Assembly: GCA_903842845.1 (NCBI GenBank)
Contig: CAIMNN010000323.1
Coordinates: forward strand, 1 to 15,027
From: an uncultured Acidobacteriaceae bacterium
GTDB lineage: Bacteria > Acidobacteriota > Terriglobia > Terriglobales > Acidobacteriaceae
Reading direction: 5' to 3'
DNA length: 15,027 bases
The notes beneath the pieces are model-generated. The model was given only the letters and a program-made list of their open reading frames with translations, was not told the DNA's origin and did no database searches. The position numbers and the translations under genes were made by a program. Shown here in pieces: positions 1-8,148 of the stretch. Every line of letters starts with the position of its first letter. Position 1 is the first letter of the stretch.

Positions 1-1373
1 CGGTTGCGGCGGAGATGCAGTTGGCGAGAGGAGGATTGCCTGAGCCGCCGCCGTGGAAGAGGGACCCGGACGAGCCGAAGAAGGAGCCCGGATTTTTGCG
101 GCTGAGCGGGTTCTTCTCGAAGCCGGAGTTGCAGAAGCTGAATCGGAATTCGATTTATATTTTTGTGAACAAGCGGCTGATACGCGACCGTTCGCTGCTG
201 CATGCCATCAGCGAGGCGTACAGAAACGTGATTCCGCCGACGAGTTTTCCTGTGGTCACGCTTTACCTTGAGATGCCGCCTGAAGAGGTTGACGTCAACG
301 TACATCCGGCGAAGACCGAGGTGCGGTTCCGTCAGCAGCAGGCGGTGCATGATTTTGTTCGCGACAGTTTGCGCACGGCGTTGGTAAAGGCCCGGCCTGC
401 GGCGGAATTTTTGGCTGCGCTGGAGTCTGCGGCGACTGCAAGCCCGTCGCTGTTGCCGCCAGCGGCTTCGCATTTGCCGGGAGTTCCGGAGAGCGAGCCG
501 ACGACTGCTGAAGGGGCGGAGCGTTTTGATTCACACAGTTCTAATCAGGTTCCGCGCAGTTCGGGGCTGGCTACGCGGCTGCCTTTTTCTGAGAGCAATC
601 GCGCGGTGTGGAATCCGAGCGGATTGGATTCGGTGCCGGAGTTTCTGGTGCGCGCGTCGGCGTTGTTCACACAGCCGGGGCAAGCTGTGGAAGTTAAAGA
701 GCCAGAGGCTTGCTCGGACGATCCATTCAGTGAGCCGCCGTTTTCTGGTGCGGAGCAAGCTGCGCCGACGGACCTGAACGAGCTGGCGTCGCTGAGGCCG
801 TTGGGGCAACTGCGCGAGTCGTTTATTTTAGCGGTGGGAAGTGATGGCTTATGGATCATCGACCAGCACGTGGCGCACGAGCGGGTTCTGTTTGAAAAGA
901 TACTGCGCGACCGGCAGGTGGAGAAGCTGGAGCGGCAGCGGCTGCTGATGCCTCTGCTGGTGGAGCTTAAACCGGCGCAGATGGTGCTTTTTGCGCAGAT
1001 TGCCGGGGAGCTGGAGCAGAACGGATTTGAGGTTGAGCCGTTTGGTCCGCAGACTTTGGCTGTGAAGGCGGCGCCGGTGGGGTTGGAGGGAAAGCAACTG
1101 GAGCGGATGCTGACCCAGGTAATCGACCAGGCCGGGGAGGAAGAGGCAAAATTTAGTCAAAGAGAGGACATGGGGACGCTGCGGGGCCGGATTGCCGCGT
1201 CGATTGCCTGCCATGCGGCGATTAAAGTGAACATGTCATTAGACTTACACCGGATGGAGTGGCTTTTGGCGGAGCTTGCGAAGACTGAACATCCGACCAA
1301 TTGCCCCCACGGAAGGCCGATTGCGCTGCACTATTCATGGAAAGATATCCAGAAGGCCTTCCATCGAATTTAG
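1..1373 (+). CDS. mutL: DNA mismatch repair protein MutL, C-terminal part (5' end outside window)
   Basis: MutL links mismatch recognition by MutS to strand removal. The frame is open from base 3, so the N-terminal ATPase motifs lie upstream of the window. What remains is the end of the GHKL/S5 transducer region (FVNKRLIRDRSLLHAI, then DVNVHPAKTEVRF near residues 94-106, counting from the Met codon at 15). A variable proline/serine/acid-rich linker follows (about 130-255), then the C-terminal dimerisation domain. That domain carries DQHVAHERVLFE (283-294), which fits the endonuclease motif DQHA(X)2E(X)4E with Val for Ala, as well as ACHAAIK (398-404) and CPHGRP (430-435). This set is typical of nicking MutL proteins from bacteria that lack MutH. 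The domain order and ending are normal. About 186 bases separate it from the next gene, so co-transcription is possible but not shown. Confidence 0.95.
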   Translation, partial: VAAEMQLARGGLPEPPPWKRDPDEPKKEPGFLRLSGFFSKPELQKLNRNSIYIFVNKRLIRDRSLLHAISEAYRNVIPPTSFPVVTLYLEMPPEEVDVNVHPAKTEVRFRQQQAVHDFVRDSLRTALVKARPAAEFLAALESAATASPSLLPPAASHLPGVPESEPTTAEGAERFDSHSSNQVPRSSGLATRLPFSESNRAVWNPSGLDSVPEFLVRASALFTQPGQAVEVKEPEACSDDPFSEPPFSGAEQAAPTDLNELASLRPLGQLRESFILAVGSDGLWIIDQHVAHERVLFEKILRDRQVEKLERQRLLMPLLVELKPAQMVLFAQIAGELEQNGFEVEPFGPQTLAVKAAPVGLEGKQLERMLTQVIDQAGEEEAKFSQREDMGTLRGRIAASIACHAAIKVNMSLDLHRMEWLLAELAKTEHPTNCPHGRPIALHYSWKDIQKAFHRI

Positions 1374-1559
1374 ACTCGCGGTATTCTATTGATAAGGCAA
1401 CACGTTCCCTTGTTGATGGTTGGGGCAATCCCAGAGAGCCTCACGAGCAATTTCCCGGCAGTGGTCAATTCTGTGGCTGGGCGTCTCAGGCAAGCGGACC
1501 GAGGAAAAGGCTGTAGCCGCTCCCCTAGTGGGAGATGCAGCCCGGAAGTGAGGTTTTCT

Positions 1560-2834
1560 TTGACAGCAGAGCAATTGGAAGCAGCGCGCGCCGAAAGGCT
1601 GCGTCAGAATGCGTCAGGTACGCTCAATTATGATGATGCTCGTACCTGGATAGAAGAAACGGGCCTATGTCTGTTTCTGCCCAAGAAGCCCGGCACAACC
1701 GCTGTGGCTCCTTCCTTTGTAGAGGCCGTCGCCGGCCATGAGTTGGCCAGCCCCGACGGCAAGTTGCTGGGAATAGCGGAAGACCTGCTAGTGCGGCTGG
1801 AGTTGAAGGATGTGGCGGTTCGCCTGAACCTTCATGGTGTAGCCGGATTAGCCCCCGACTATGTTGTCGCTTCCTGGGTTCTGCCTTATGTATATGCACT
1901 ACGTGGCGACCGCGATTGGCGCCGCACCCCGCAACTGACCGGTTCGCGTCAGGTTTCTCCCTTAGCAATTCAGGCCTATAAGAAGCTCGAACAGGGTGAT
2001 GCTTCGATTCCGATGCTGCGCACGCAGCTTGGACGCGAGGTCACTGAGGCTGCGGTTCTGCGGTCGATCACTGAGCTTTGGCAGCAGTTGCGCATTATTC
2101 CTGTGACGCCCGCGCCGGGCTCGACCCCGAAGTGGCAGCTTCTGCGCCATCGTTATCAAAAGGCGATAGCCGAGGGCGCGTCGACATCGCAGGTTACGGC
2201 GATATCGGTTCTTGCGTCGATCTATTTGCAGGCGGTTATTGCGGCGAGCATGGAAGAGGTTGAGTACTTCCTGGCGCCGTTGACCTCGCGCAGCAAGGTT
2301 CGTGAAGTTATGCGCGGGTTGGTGGCAACGCGACAGGTGAACACGACGAACATCGGCCACTCTTCTTATTTTTATGTCGCCGGCACATTGCCGGAGTTTC
2401 CTGCGATTCCTTCGGTCTACGCAAGTTCCTCTATCTCAAACTACAGTTTTAATGGTCATGAGGACGAGATCAGCATCGCTGCATCGGGCGATGGCGGCTA
2501 CGGACGGATGTACTCATCGGCGTATTCATCGGGTCATCGCCCGGCGTTTGGGAATAACCACTCGAACGGCCACGCGAAGAGCGAAGAGAATGGTAGCGAT
2601 CACAGACCGGCACGCAAGGCCGAGGCTGTGAAGCAATCGCGCACTGCGGGTAGCTGGAAGAGCAAGGCTGCACCGAGGACGGGGACCAAGTCTAAGAGCG
2701 GAAGCCGGACGACTTCACGGGCTACTTCACGGGCAACGGCGGCGCGACCGACTGCAAAACCAACCGCGCACAAGCCGAAAGCAAAGCGGCTGGCATCAGC
2801 AGGCTCAAGCAGCAAGAGCGGCAAACGCCGGTAA
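1560..2834 (+). CDS. Possible AlkZ/YcaQ-like winged-helix protein with histone-H1-like basic tail
   Basis: Function is not established. Residues 1 to about 290 form a folded-looking domain with TWIEETGLCLFLP, PSFVEAVAGHE, a predicted winged-helix stretch (SIPMLRTQLGREVTEAAVLR) and ELWQQLRIIPV. This order recalls proteins annotated as related to the DNA glycosylase AlkZ/YcaQ, a resemblance from memory and not a search result. Residues about 300-340 are Gly/Ser/Tyr/His/Asn rich. The last 69 residues (356-424) contain no Asp or Glu and 20 Lys/Arg among Ala, Ser, Thr and Pro, like bacterial histone-H1-like tails, which suggests nucleic-acid binding. I chose the TTG at 1560 because AAGTGAGG (1546-1553) sits 6 bases before it. 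The frame stays open upstream to a TTG at 1389, but that extension looks non-coding. Its TAA touches the cmk start, and mutL lies upstream, so a DNA-repair role is plausible. Confidence 0.7.
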   Translation: MTAEQLEAARAERLRQNASGTLNYDDARTWIEETGLCLFLPKKPGTTAVAPSFVEAVAGHELASPDGKLLGIAEDLLVRLELKDVAVRLNLHGVAGLAPDYVVASWVLPYVYALRGDRDWRRTPQLTGSRQVSPLAIQAYKKLEQGDASIPMLRTQLGREVTEAAVLRSITELWQQLRIIPVTPAPGSTPKWQLLRHRYQKAIAEGASTSQVTAISVLASIYLQAVIAASMEEVEYFLAPLTSRSKVREVMRGLVATRQVNTTNIGHSSYFYVAGTLPEFPAIPSVYASSSISNYSFNGHEDEISIAASGDGGYGRMYSSAYSSGHRPAFGNNHSNGHAKSEENGSDHRPARKAEAVKQSRTAGSWKSKAAPRTGTKSKSGSRTTSRATSRATAARPTAKPTAHKPKAKRLASAGSSSKSGKRR

Positions 2835-3524
2835 GTGGGAACGGATTTGGCCTCGGCGCAACAGCTCATTATTGCCATTGACGGTCCGGCAGGCGCAGGC
2901 AAAAGCACGGTTGCCCGCACGCTTGCTGGCCGTTTTGGCCTGCTCAACCTTGAGTCGGGGGCTATGTACCGGGCGTTTGCATTGAAGGCGCTGCGGGCGA
3001 GTGTAGCGGTGAGTGATTCGGCGAGGCTTGAAGCGCTCGCGTTAGATACAGAAATCCGACTTGAACCAACAGCAGAAGGAAATCGCGTCATCCTTGATGG
3101 TGAAGATGTGACTGCGTTGCTGCGTACGCCTGAAGTGACTGAGGCTGCGTCGAGGGTGAGCGTTTATCCGCCGGTACGGGCGCGGATGGTTGAGTTGCAA
3201 CAGATGATGGGCGCGATGGGCGGCGTGGTGATGGAAGGGCGCGACATCGGGACGGTTGTGTTTCCCAATGCCGAGGTAAAGATTTTTTTGGATGCTGCGC
3301 CGGAGATACGCGGGGAGCGGCGTTATGCGCAGCTTGGGCCAGCGCCGACGGTGCCAGCGGAAGAGATTGTGCGCGACCTGCGCGAGCGTGATGAGCGAGA
3401 CAGGAACCGGGCTGAATCTCCGCTGAAGGCGGCGGAAGATGCTGTGATTATTGATTCGACGAATTTGACGCTTGATGAAGTGGTGAACGAGGCGGAGCGC
3501 ATAGTTCGTCAACGATTAGGTTAA
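2835..3524 (+). CDS. cmk: Cytidylate kinase
   Basis: The enzyme phosphorylates CMP or dCMP with ATP to give the diphosphate, a step in pyrimidine salvage and RNA/DNA precursor supply in the cytoplasm. The 229-residue product has the usual length. It shows a P-loop (GPAGAGKST, 17-25), the NMP-binding ESGAMYRA (40-47; most homologues have Asp-Thr or Asp-Ser before GAMYR), MEGRDIGTVVFPNAEVKIFL, and the lid-region arginines in RERDERDRNR before AESPL. The start used is GTG at 2835, directly after the TAA of the preceding gene, which indicates translational coupling. A TTG at 2847, preceded by GTGGGA, is a credible alternative and would remove four residues. The C-terminus is complete. Confidence 0.95.
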   Translation: MGTDLASAQQLIIAIDGPAGAGKSTVARTLAGRFGLLNLESGAMYRAFALKALRASVAVSDSARLEALALDTEIRLEPTAEGNRVILDGEDVTALLRTPEVTEAASRVSVYPPVRARMVELQQMMGAMGGVVMEGRDIGTVVFPNAEVKIFLDAAPEIRGERRYAQLGPAPTVPAEEIVRDLRERDERDRNRAESPLKAAEDAVIIDSTNLTLDEVVNEAERIVRQRLG

Positions 3525-3629
3525 TAGCACGATTTAATTTTTGCTCAACATACACTAAAAAATATTGACCGCCGCCCACCCTAAACCAGCGTATATTGAT
3601 TGCATCTCAAATTTAGCGTGAGGTCTGCC

Positions 3630-4562
3630 ATGAAAAGTTCTACCCTACTCATTTTTTGTGTCTGCATTTTGATAGTTGCGCCGCTTGCCGCACAGAACGC
3701 CGTGAATCCTGACGAGCAGAAGTGCCTGGATTTGAGCGGCGATGAGGCGATAGCAGCTTGCACGCGGGCGATCGACTCGCATACGCTGCCCACGTCAAAT
3801 CTGGCCAATACCTATTACAACCGCGGCTGCGAGTACAGGAACAAGAACCAGTGCGACCTTGCGATTGCGGACTATAACCAGGCGATACAACTGGACCCGA
3901 CGCATGTGCAGTCTTATAACAATCGCGCGGTGTGCTTGTATAACAAGGGCGAGTATGACAGCGCGGCGGCAGACTATGTGAAGGCTTTGCAACTGGACCC
4001 CAAGCATGTGAACTCGTATTACGGGCTTGGCAACGTGTACCGCCTGAAGGGTGATTACGCAAAAGCGATAGAGTATTACGGTGAGACACTGAAGCTCAGC
4101 CCGGACCTGAGCGGCGCGATCATGAACCGCGGGATCACCTACAGCGAGATGGGCGCGTATGCGATGGCGATAACCGATTACAAGGATGCGGTGCGGGCGA
4201 AATCACCGAATGCGTTTTTGCCGCTTTTGCTGGCGGTTGCCAAGATGCACACGGGCGACACCAACATTGCCGCAGACATGAACGACGAAGTGCAGGGGCT
4301 TTCAAACAGCTGGCCGATGCCGGTGATGCAGTTCTACCTGGGCAAGCTGAGTGCAGATGGGTTGACGGCCGCGGCCAAGGACAACGACGCGACTGTGCAG
4401 TTGAGCCAGATGTGCGATACGTATTTTTATCTAGGCGAGTGGCAAATCTATCACGGTCAAAAGGCGCAGGGGCTGGAAAATTTGAGAGCGGCAAAATCAA
4501 GTTGCAGTCAAACGAATATCCATTACATACTTGCGACAAATGATCTGAATCTGATGCGATAG
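3630..4562 (+). CDS. Exported tetratricopeptide-repeat protein
   Basis: This is a 310-residue protein with a signal peptide: Met-Lys-Ser-Ser, then a hydrophobic core (residues 5-20, LLIFCVCILIVAPLAA) and likely cleavage near AAQNA. After a Cys-containing segment (KCLDLSGDEAIAACTRAI) come about four TPR units at roughly 57-90, 91-124, 125-158 and 159-192, each with the A...Y...L-P pattern (AIQLDP, ALQLDP, TLKLSP). The C-terminal third (FYLGKLS, TYFYLGEWQIYHGQ) resembles NlpI-type TPR proteins, which act as periplasmic scaffolds. That resemblance is by eye. The ATG at 3630 is chosen because GTGAGG (3618-3623) lies 6 bases upstream; an in-frame TTG at 3600 has no such site. The AT-richer leader at 3525-3629 separates it from cmk, so it probably has its own promoter. 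A hairpin terminator follows. Confidence 0.85.
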   Translation: MKSSTLLIFCVCILIVAPLAAQNAVNPDEQKCLDLSGDEAIAACTRAIDSHTLPTSNLANTYYNRGCEYRNKNQCDLAIADYNQAIQLDPTHVQSYNNRAVCLYNKGEYDSAAADYVKALQLDPKHVNSYYGLGNVYRLKGDYAKAIEYYGETLKLSPDLSGAIMNRGITYSEMGAYAMAITDYKDAVRAKSPNAFLPLLLAVAKMHTGDTNIAADMNDEVQGLSNSWPMPVMQFYLGKLSADGLTAAAKDNDATVQLSQMCDTYFYLGEWQIYHGQKAQGLENLRAAKSSCSQTNIHYILATNDLNLMR

Positions 4563-4569
4563 AAAAGCA

Positions 4570-4607
4570 GATGCCGGCGATGAACTCGCCGGCATCAGTT
4601 TTTATTT
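4570..4607. terminator. Bidirectional intrinsic terminator between convergent genes
   Basis: A perfect 11-bp stem pairs 4570-4580 with 4586-4596 around a 5-base loop (TGAAC). On the + strand it is followed by a T-rich run (4599-4607), ending the TPR gene. On the - strand it is followed by TGCTTTTCT, so it may also stop transcription of the convergent DUF4097 operon, whose last stop codon is at 4621. Confidence 0.85.
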
Positions 4608-4620
4608 GCTGAGCTACTTT

Positions 4621-6231
4621 TTACTGAGCGACAGGCTTTACGGTAGTGCCCTGCGGCGCCTTGAGGTGCGGTGCGTTCGGTGACGGCACATCGGGGGTCT
4701 TGGGCGGCTTCGGCGGTGTGGGTATCGCTCCGCCGTGCTTGATGTTGAGGTCGCCGTTGCGCGCGAGCAATGTGAGCTTACTCGCGCCTCCGCCGATGGT
4801 TCCCTTCACCGTCTTGGTCTCTTCACCGCTGATGGGGAGGTTGAAGTCAGTTTCGACCTCGCCGTTGTGGGATGTGCCGTCGACCTGTGCCGAGGCGTTC
4901 TGCGGTAAGGTCACTTCAACGTCGCCCTTTTCGTTCTTGGCATCGACGTTGTAGTTTCCGGCGAGTTCCACGCTGATGGAGCCATCGCGGTTCTCGACAC
5001 TGGTGTTGCCGTAGATCTCGTTCAGCTCCACGTTGCGCGAGTGGGTCTTGACGTTGAGCTGACCGTGCGCTTCGGTGATGTTGAGCGAGTCTTCGTTGAG
5101 CGTGAGGTCGCCGGGCAGAGACTCCGCACTGATCTCGGAGCTGTTGGAGTTAACATGGACGGCGCCGCTGATGTTTTCAAAGTGGAGATCGCCGACGGAG
5201 CCGCAGTTAAGAGTGGCTTTGCCCTTGATCTCGGTGAGGGTTACATCGTGACATTCGCCGGAGGTGGAGACGTCGCCTGTGACCTGGTGCGCGCTGAATT
5301 CGCCCTTGGGTGAGAGCCGCGCTTCAACGAGCCCGGTGATGTTGTTCAGATGAGTGTCGCCGTGGCCCTGCGAGATGTTGAGCCCACCGGTTGTGTCGGC
5401 GATGGTTACGTCACCATGGCCCGCGTTGACGATGAGCTTTGCGCCCTTGGGGACGGTGATGGTGAGGTCTGCGCTGCCGTGATCCTTTTCGTCGCCGCGC
5501 ACCTGCACTGACCCGCCGGTGATGTTGACGTGAGGCAGAAGCTCCTTGAAGTGATTGTTTGCGTCAGCGTCTTCGCCGCCCATGATGATGGTGTGGGCTT
5601 TGATGGTGAAGGCGTTGCCATCAGAGGTGCTGATACTCACATCGCCGTGCGGGTTCTGAACCTCAATGACCGCGTTTGCGGGCAGAGTAGTGGTGGTGAC
5701 GTCGAAGTCCTTGACGTGCTCGCGCTGGTCGAAGCCGAAGCCGTTGAAGAGGAAATTGAGGTCGTCGTCTTTGGCAAGCTCATCATGCAGCGGAGTAGCG
5801 ACGTGCTTCCAACCTGAGGCGAAGACACCGAGGATGGCGAGCAAGATAATTAGGCCGATGAAGCCGCCCTTGCGGATGTGCGTCTTCTGTGAGCGGAGGT
5901 CGATTGCCCACTCGACGAGCAAGCCGACGCCTGCACCGATGAGGACGATGGGCCACCAGTCGGCATACCAACTGAAGAAGCTGGCGGCATGAAAGTAGCC
6001 GGCGGTGAGGAGCAGAGCGATGACGCCGATGGTGATGAGAAGGACGGGGCCGACGAGCGAGGGTACGCGCGGGACACCGGCATATTGGGCCTTCCAGGCG
6101 TAGGACTGTGCGCGCCACTGGTCTTTCTGCGCGCGCCAAGCGGCCTTTTGCTGGTCGCGATAGGCGCGGTACTGCTGCTTCGGGTCATACGGCGGCGGGA
6201 TGGGGGGAATGTTGGGAGGTATGGTGCTCAT
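4621..6231 (-). CDS. Membrane-anchored DUF4097 (toastrack/adhesin-like) protein
   Basis: The 536-residue protein is the last gene of the sigma-factor operon. It has a proline-rich start (NIPPIPPPYDP), an Arg/Gln/Trp-rich segment with WRAQ, WRAQ and WKAQ at residues 32, 39 and 46, and three hydrophobic helices at about 58-80, 88-108 and 122-141. The second carries WWPIVLIGAGVG, as in LiaI/LiaF-like membrane segments. Residues about 170-500 are short beta-strand repeats rich in Gly-Asp and Asn (GDVSISTSDG, GHGDVTIADTTGG, GDLTLNE, GDLNIKHGG), the pattern of DUF4097 beta-repeat domains, probably outside the membrane. The C-terminal 35 residues are proline/lysine-rich. ATG at 6231 overlaps the previous stop as ATGA, with AAGGGAG 7 bases upstream. 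By analogy with toastrack proteins it may sense or respond at the envelope; the ligand is unknown. Confidence 0.85.
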   Translation of the reverse strand: MSTIPPNIPPIPPPYDPKQQYRAYRDQQKAAWRAQKDQWRAQSYAWKAQYAGVPRVPSLVGPVLLITIGVIALLLTAGYFHAASFFSWYADWWPIVLIGAGVGLLVEWAIDLRSQKTHIRKGGFIGLIILLAILGVFASGWKHVATPLHDELAKDDDLNFLFNGFGFDQREHVKDFDVTTTTLPANAVIEVQNPHGDVSISTSDGNAFTIKAHTIIMGGEDADANNHFKELLPHVNITGGSVQVRGDEKDHGSADLTITVPKGAKLIVNAGHGDVTIADTTGGLNISQGHGDTHLNNITGLVEARLSPKGEFSAHQVTGDVSTSGECHDVTLTEIKGKATLNCGSVGDLHFENISGAVHVNSNSSEISAESLPGDLTLNEDSLNITEAHGQLNVKTHSRNVELNEIYGNTSVENRDGSISVELAGNYNVDAKNEKGDVEVTLPQNASAQVDGTSHNGEVETDFNLPISGEETKTVKGTIGGGASKLTLLARNGDLNIKHGGAIPTPPKPPKTPDVPSPNAPHLKAPQGTTVKPVAQ

Positions 6232-6587
6232 AACTGAACTCCCTTGGAGGAATCTGTGTGGATGGTGTCAGTGGTTCCGGTGGTGGTCACTGAAAGAGGC
6301 CCATAAGTAGAACTACCAGCGCTTCCATCAGCAGTTCCGGTAGCGCCTCCAGCAGCATTTGAAGAAAACACTTGGCTGCCGTTTGGAGCAAATTGAGAAG
6401 CATTCGGGTATCCATCGATGGCCAGGACGGCGCGCTCAATGAGCATCATGACGCCGAAGTAGATGAGGATGAGAGGCCAACTGTGCTTGAAGCTGTAGAT
6501 GCTCATCTGGGCAAGAATGAAGAGAGTGCCGAGCAGCAGCAGAAAAATGGGCATGCGCAGGCGGCGGATCATGTAGTAACGGTTCAC
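6228..6587 (-). CDS. Small two-helix membrane protein (LiaI/LiaF-TM-like)
   Basis: The product has 119 residues. After a basic start (MNRYYMIRRLRMP) come two hydrophobic helices at about 13-31 and 36-52. The second includes HSWPLILIYFGVMMLIERA, resembling the SWPLILIxxG motif of LiaI/LiaF-type membrane segments also seen in its two neighbours. The rest is a Ser/Thr/Gly/Ala-rich, probably disordered tail. The frame extends upstream to 6680, but I chose GTG at 6587: AAAGGAG lies 7 bases before it and the codon overlaps the previous stop as GTGA, whereas the extension would lie wholly inside the preceding gene. Its own TGA overlaps the next start (ATGA). It is probably an accessory membrane component of the operon's sensing system. 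Confidence 0.8.
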   Translation of the reverse strand: MNRYYMIRRLRMPIFLLLLGTLFILAQMSIYSFKHSWPLILIYFGVMMLIERAVLAIDGYPNASQFAPNGSQVFSSNAAGGATGTADGSAGSSTYGPLSVTTTGTTDTIHTDSSKGVQL

Positions 6588-7318
6588 TGGGAAACTCCTT
6601 TGTCCGAGAGGATTCTGCGAACGATCAGATATACGCCGAGTGCGATCAAGAGCACGGGCCAGAAGAAGCGGGCAACCCACATGGAGAAGAAGTCGATCTC
6701 TCCGAGCAGGAAAATGACACCAAGCGCGATGAGGATGATGGCCCCTATCGGCTCACGACGACGCCAAGGTGTCGGGGGCGCGATGTTGTAAGGCACAGAA
6801 CCGGCAGATCCCGGTTGTTCAGCGCTATCAGCCGTGGTTGCGGCCTCGGGTGATGGCACGGCAGGCTTTGGGGTAAAGCTGAGGTTGTTCAAACCGAGCG
6901 GGTCGGGGAGCGGTGTTCCATCGCGGCGCGCCTTGGCTGTGTGGTAAGCCTCGAAGACCTGGTAGAGGACCCAGGCGGGGATGAAGAAGCCGAAGTAGTC
7001 GTAATGGTTGGTGAGCGCGATGATGCCGACGAAGATGGCGACATGAAAGAGCGCTTTGACATACTGCGCGTTGTACATGGCACCGACGCCGGGGATGAAG
7101 CCGAGAATCGCGGCCGCGACGGGGCTGGGGCCGGGCGCTGTAGGCGCGGCGAAGGGGGCGTTCAGGTTCTGCCACTGCGCGATGCAGCTCTCGCAGATGA
7201 TCTGGCCGCCAGGCATGGTGCGCAATGAGCCGGCGGTGACGCAGTCATTGCAGAAGGGTTTGCCACAGTTCTGGCAAAAGATGGTAGCGGGCTTACCCGC
7301 ATGGTTTACGCATTCCAT
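6584..7318 (-). CDS. B-box zinc-finger membrane protein
   Basis: The 244-residue protein begins with a B-box-like zinc finger. Cys3, His6, Cys15, Cys18, Cys23 and Cys26 are probable ligands, with a further pair at Cys42 and Cys45. A hydrophobic domain follows at about 66-126 (AAILGFIPGVGAMYNAQYVK, then VGIIAL and PAWVLYQVFEAYHTA), an arrangement I associate with acidobacterial B-box membrane proteins. A Pro/Ala/Ser linker (about 145-185) leads to two C-terminal helices (191-208 and 214-233, FFWPVLLIALGVYLIVRR) of the LiaI/LiaF-TM type. The start at 7318 has AAAGGAAA upstream. It overlaps the anti-sigma gene by 13 bases and the next gene by 4. The zinc finger is probably cytoplasmic, where it could bind protein partners; its role in the pathway is inferred from context only. 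Confidence 0.85.
   Translation of the reverse strand: MECVNHAGKPATIFCQNCGKPFCNDCVTAGSLRTMPGGQIICESCIAQWQNLNAPFAAPTAPGPSPVAAAILGFIPGVGAMYNAQYVKALFHVAIFVGIIALTNHYDYFGFFIPAWVLYQVFEAYHTAKARRDGTPLPDPLGLNNLSFTPKPAVPSPEAATTADSAEQPGSAGSVPYNIAPPTPWRRREPIGAIILIALGVIFLLGEIDFFSMWVARFFWPVLLIALGVYLIVRRILSDKGVSQ
6595..6601 (-). promoter_or_regulatory. Ribosome binding site that fixes a GTG start
   Basis: AAAGGAG on the - strand sits 7 bases before the GTG at 6587, inside the 3' end of the B-box gene. It shows that the small membrane protein starts at this GTG and not at upstream ATG codons in the same frame. Confidence 0.75.
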
Positions 7319-8148
7319 GGTGATTTCCTTTCCCGCGTCGAAAACAGTGCGGGAGACTGGGGTATGTGAAGCTCGCTTTGCAGCGAATGTTGAAGATGAA
7401 TTTCCTTGACGCTTGAGCGCTCGTTCTTCGGAGCGATGTTGCGCTCAGCGGGGGATTGCATCAGTGCGCCGCCTTTGGGGACAGGCTTCGATTCCTGCTG
7501 CTCGTCCTGTTGCGGAACTGCTTGTTTCAGCGGCTGTGTGATGCGCTCGGTGGTTTTTTCGATAACGCGAACCTTTGAATCAACCTCATAGCTCTCACGC
7601 ATGTGGTCGTAGAGGCGGACGATGGGTGTTGATGCCGCCGTGATGTGACGCTCCATGTAGGAGCGGACAATGTTCGGCCGCACCCAACCGAGGTGCATCT
7701 TGTCGAGCCGGAAACCGGCCAGGTTCAGTGTCAGTGCAATCGAGAAGAAGGCCATCGCCGCGGTCATCATGAGGCGTGGTTGCATGTATGAGGAGAGTAA
7801 GCGGCTTGTGCGAACCATGAGGCTGGGGCGCTGCCAGACCGGAGGCATATTCGCAGGCATGCCTGCGATTGCCGGTGTCAGTGCGTTAAACCTTGCGGCC
7901 GGGCCGGTCTCAGTCAGGAGCCGTTCGAGGAGCCCTTCCGGGACCGGCGGGGCTTCCGACAGAAACCCGAGCCACTCCTGTCCGCGGCGGGCTGCTTCGT
8001 ACATTTCGTCGCAGGCGGCACAAGTGGTGCGGTGCAGGTTGAAGGCAGCCTCATCCGAGGGTGCGAGCAAGCCGTCGAGTGCGTCGACCAGTTGCATCTC
8101 CCACTTTGCGCATGCTTTGTTCTTCGAGTTGTCATTGCGCTGTGCCAT
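7306..8148 (-). CDS. Zinc-finger anti-sigma factor (membrane-spanning)
   Basis: The 280-residue protein should hold the adjacent sigma factor inactive at the membrane. The N-terminal anti-sigma domain shows His39-x3-Cys43-x2-Cys46 (HRTTCAAC), the zinc motif of the ZAS family, with Cys13 as a likely further ligand. One membrane helix lies at about 126-145 (LMMTAAMAFFSIALTLNLAG). The C-terminal half is long for the family, charged and Gln/Lys-rich (KTTERITQPLKQAVPQQDEQ), and would lie outside the cytoplasm, where release signals often act. The ATG at 8148 immediately follows the sigma gene's TAA (TAAATG), which favours equal amounts of both proteins. GGTGAT upstream serves as a modest ribosome site. 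Confidence 0.85.
   Translation of the reverse strand: MAQRNDNSKNKACAKWEMQLVDALDGLLAPSDEAAFNLHRTTCAACDEMYEAARRGQEWLGFLSEAPPVPEGLLERLLTETGPAARFNALTPAIAGMPANMPPVWQRPSLMVRTSRLLSSYMQPRLMMTAAMAFFSIALTLNLAGFRLDKMHLGWVRPNIVRSYMERHITAASTPIVRLYDHMRESYEVDSKVRVIEKTTERITQPLKQAVPQQDEQQESKPVPKGGALMQSPAERNIAPKNERSSVKEIHLQHSLQSELHIPQSPALFSTRERKSPWNA

Noticed and set aside
1520..1534. CTCCC/GGGAG hairpin after mutL
   Set aside because: The stem is only 5 bp and no T-run follows, so I do not call it a terminator.
1389..1559. Upstream extension of the AlkZ-like gene from a TTG at 1389
   Set aside because: No ribosome site is seen and the composition is unlike a folded protein. The TTG at 1560 has a site at proper distance. 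A true start at GTG 1548 cannot be excluded.
3565..3597. TTGACC and TATATT as a promoter for the TPR gene
   Set aside because: The spacer is 21 bases, too long for a normal sigma-70 promoter. The region probably holds a promoter, but I cannot place it.
4646..6237. Several long open frames antisense to the DUF4097 gene
   Set aside because: They mirror the GC-rich repetitive codons of the real gene and show no ribosome sites or recognisable domains.
6588..6680. Upstream extension of the small membrane protein
   Set aside because: It lies wholly inside the B-box gene in another frame, and a consensus ribosome site fits the GTG at 6587.
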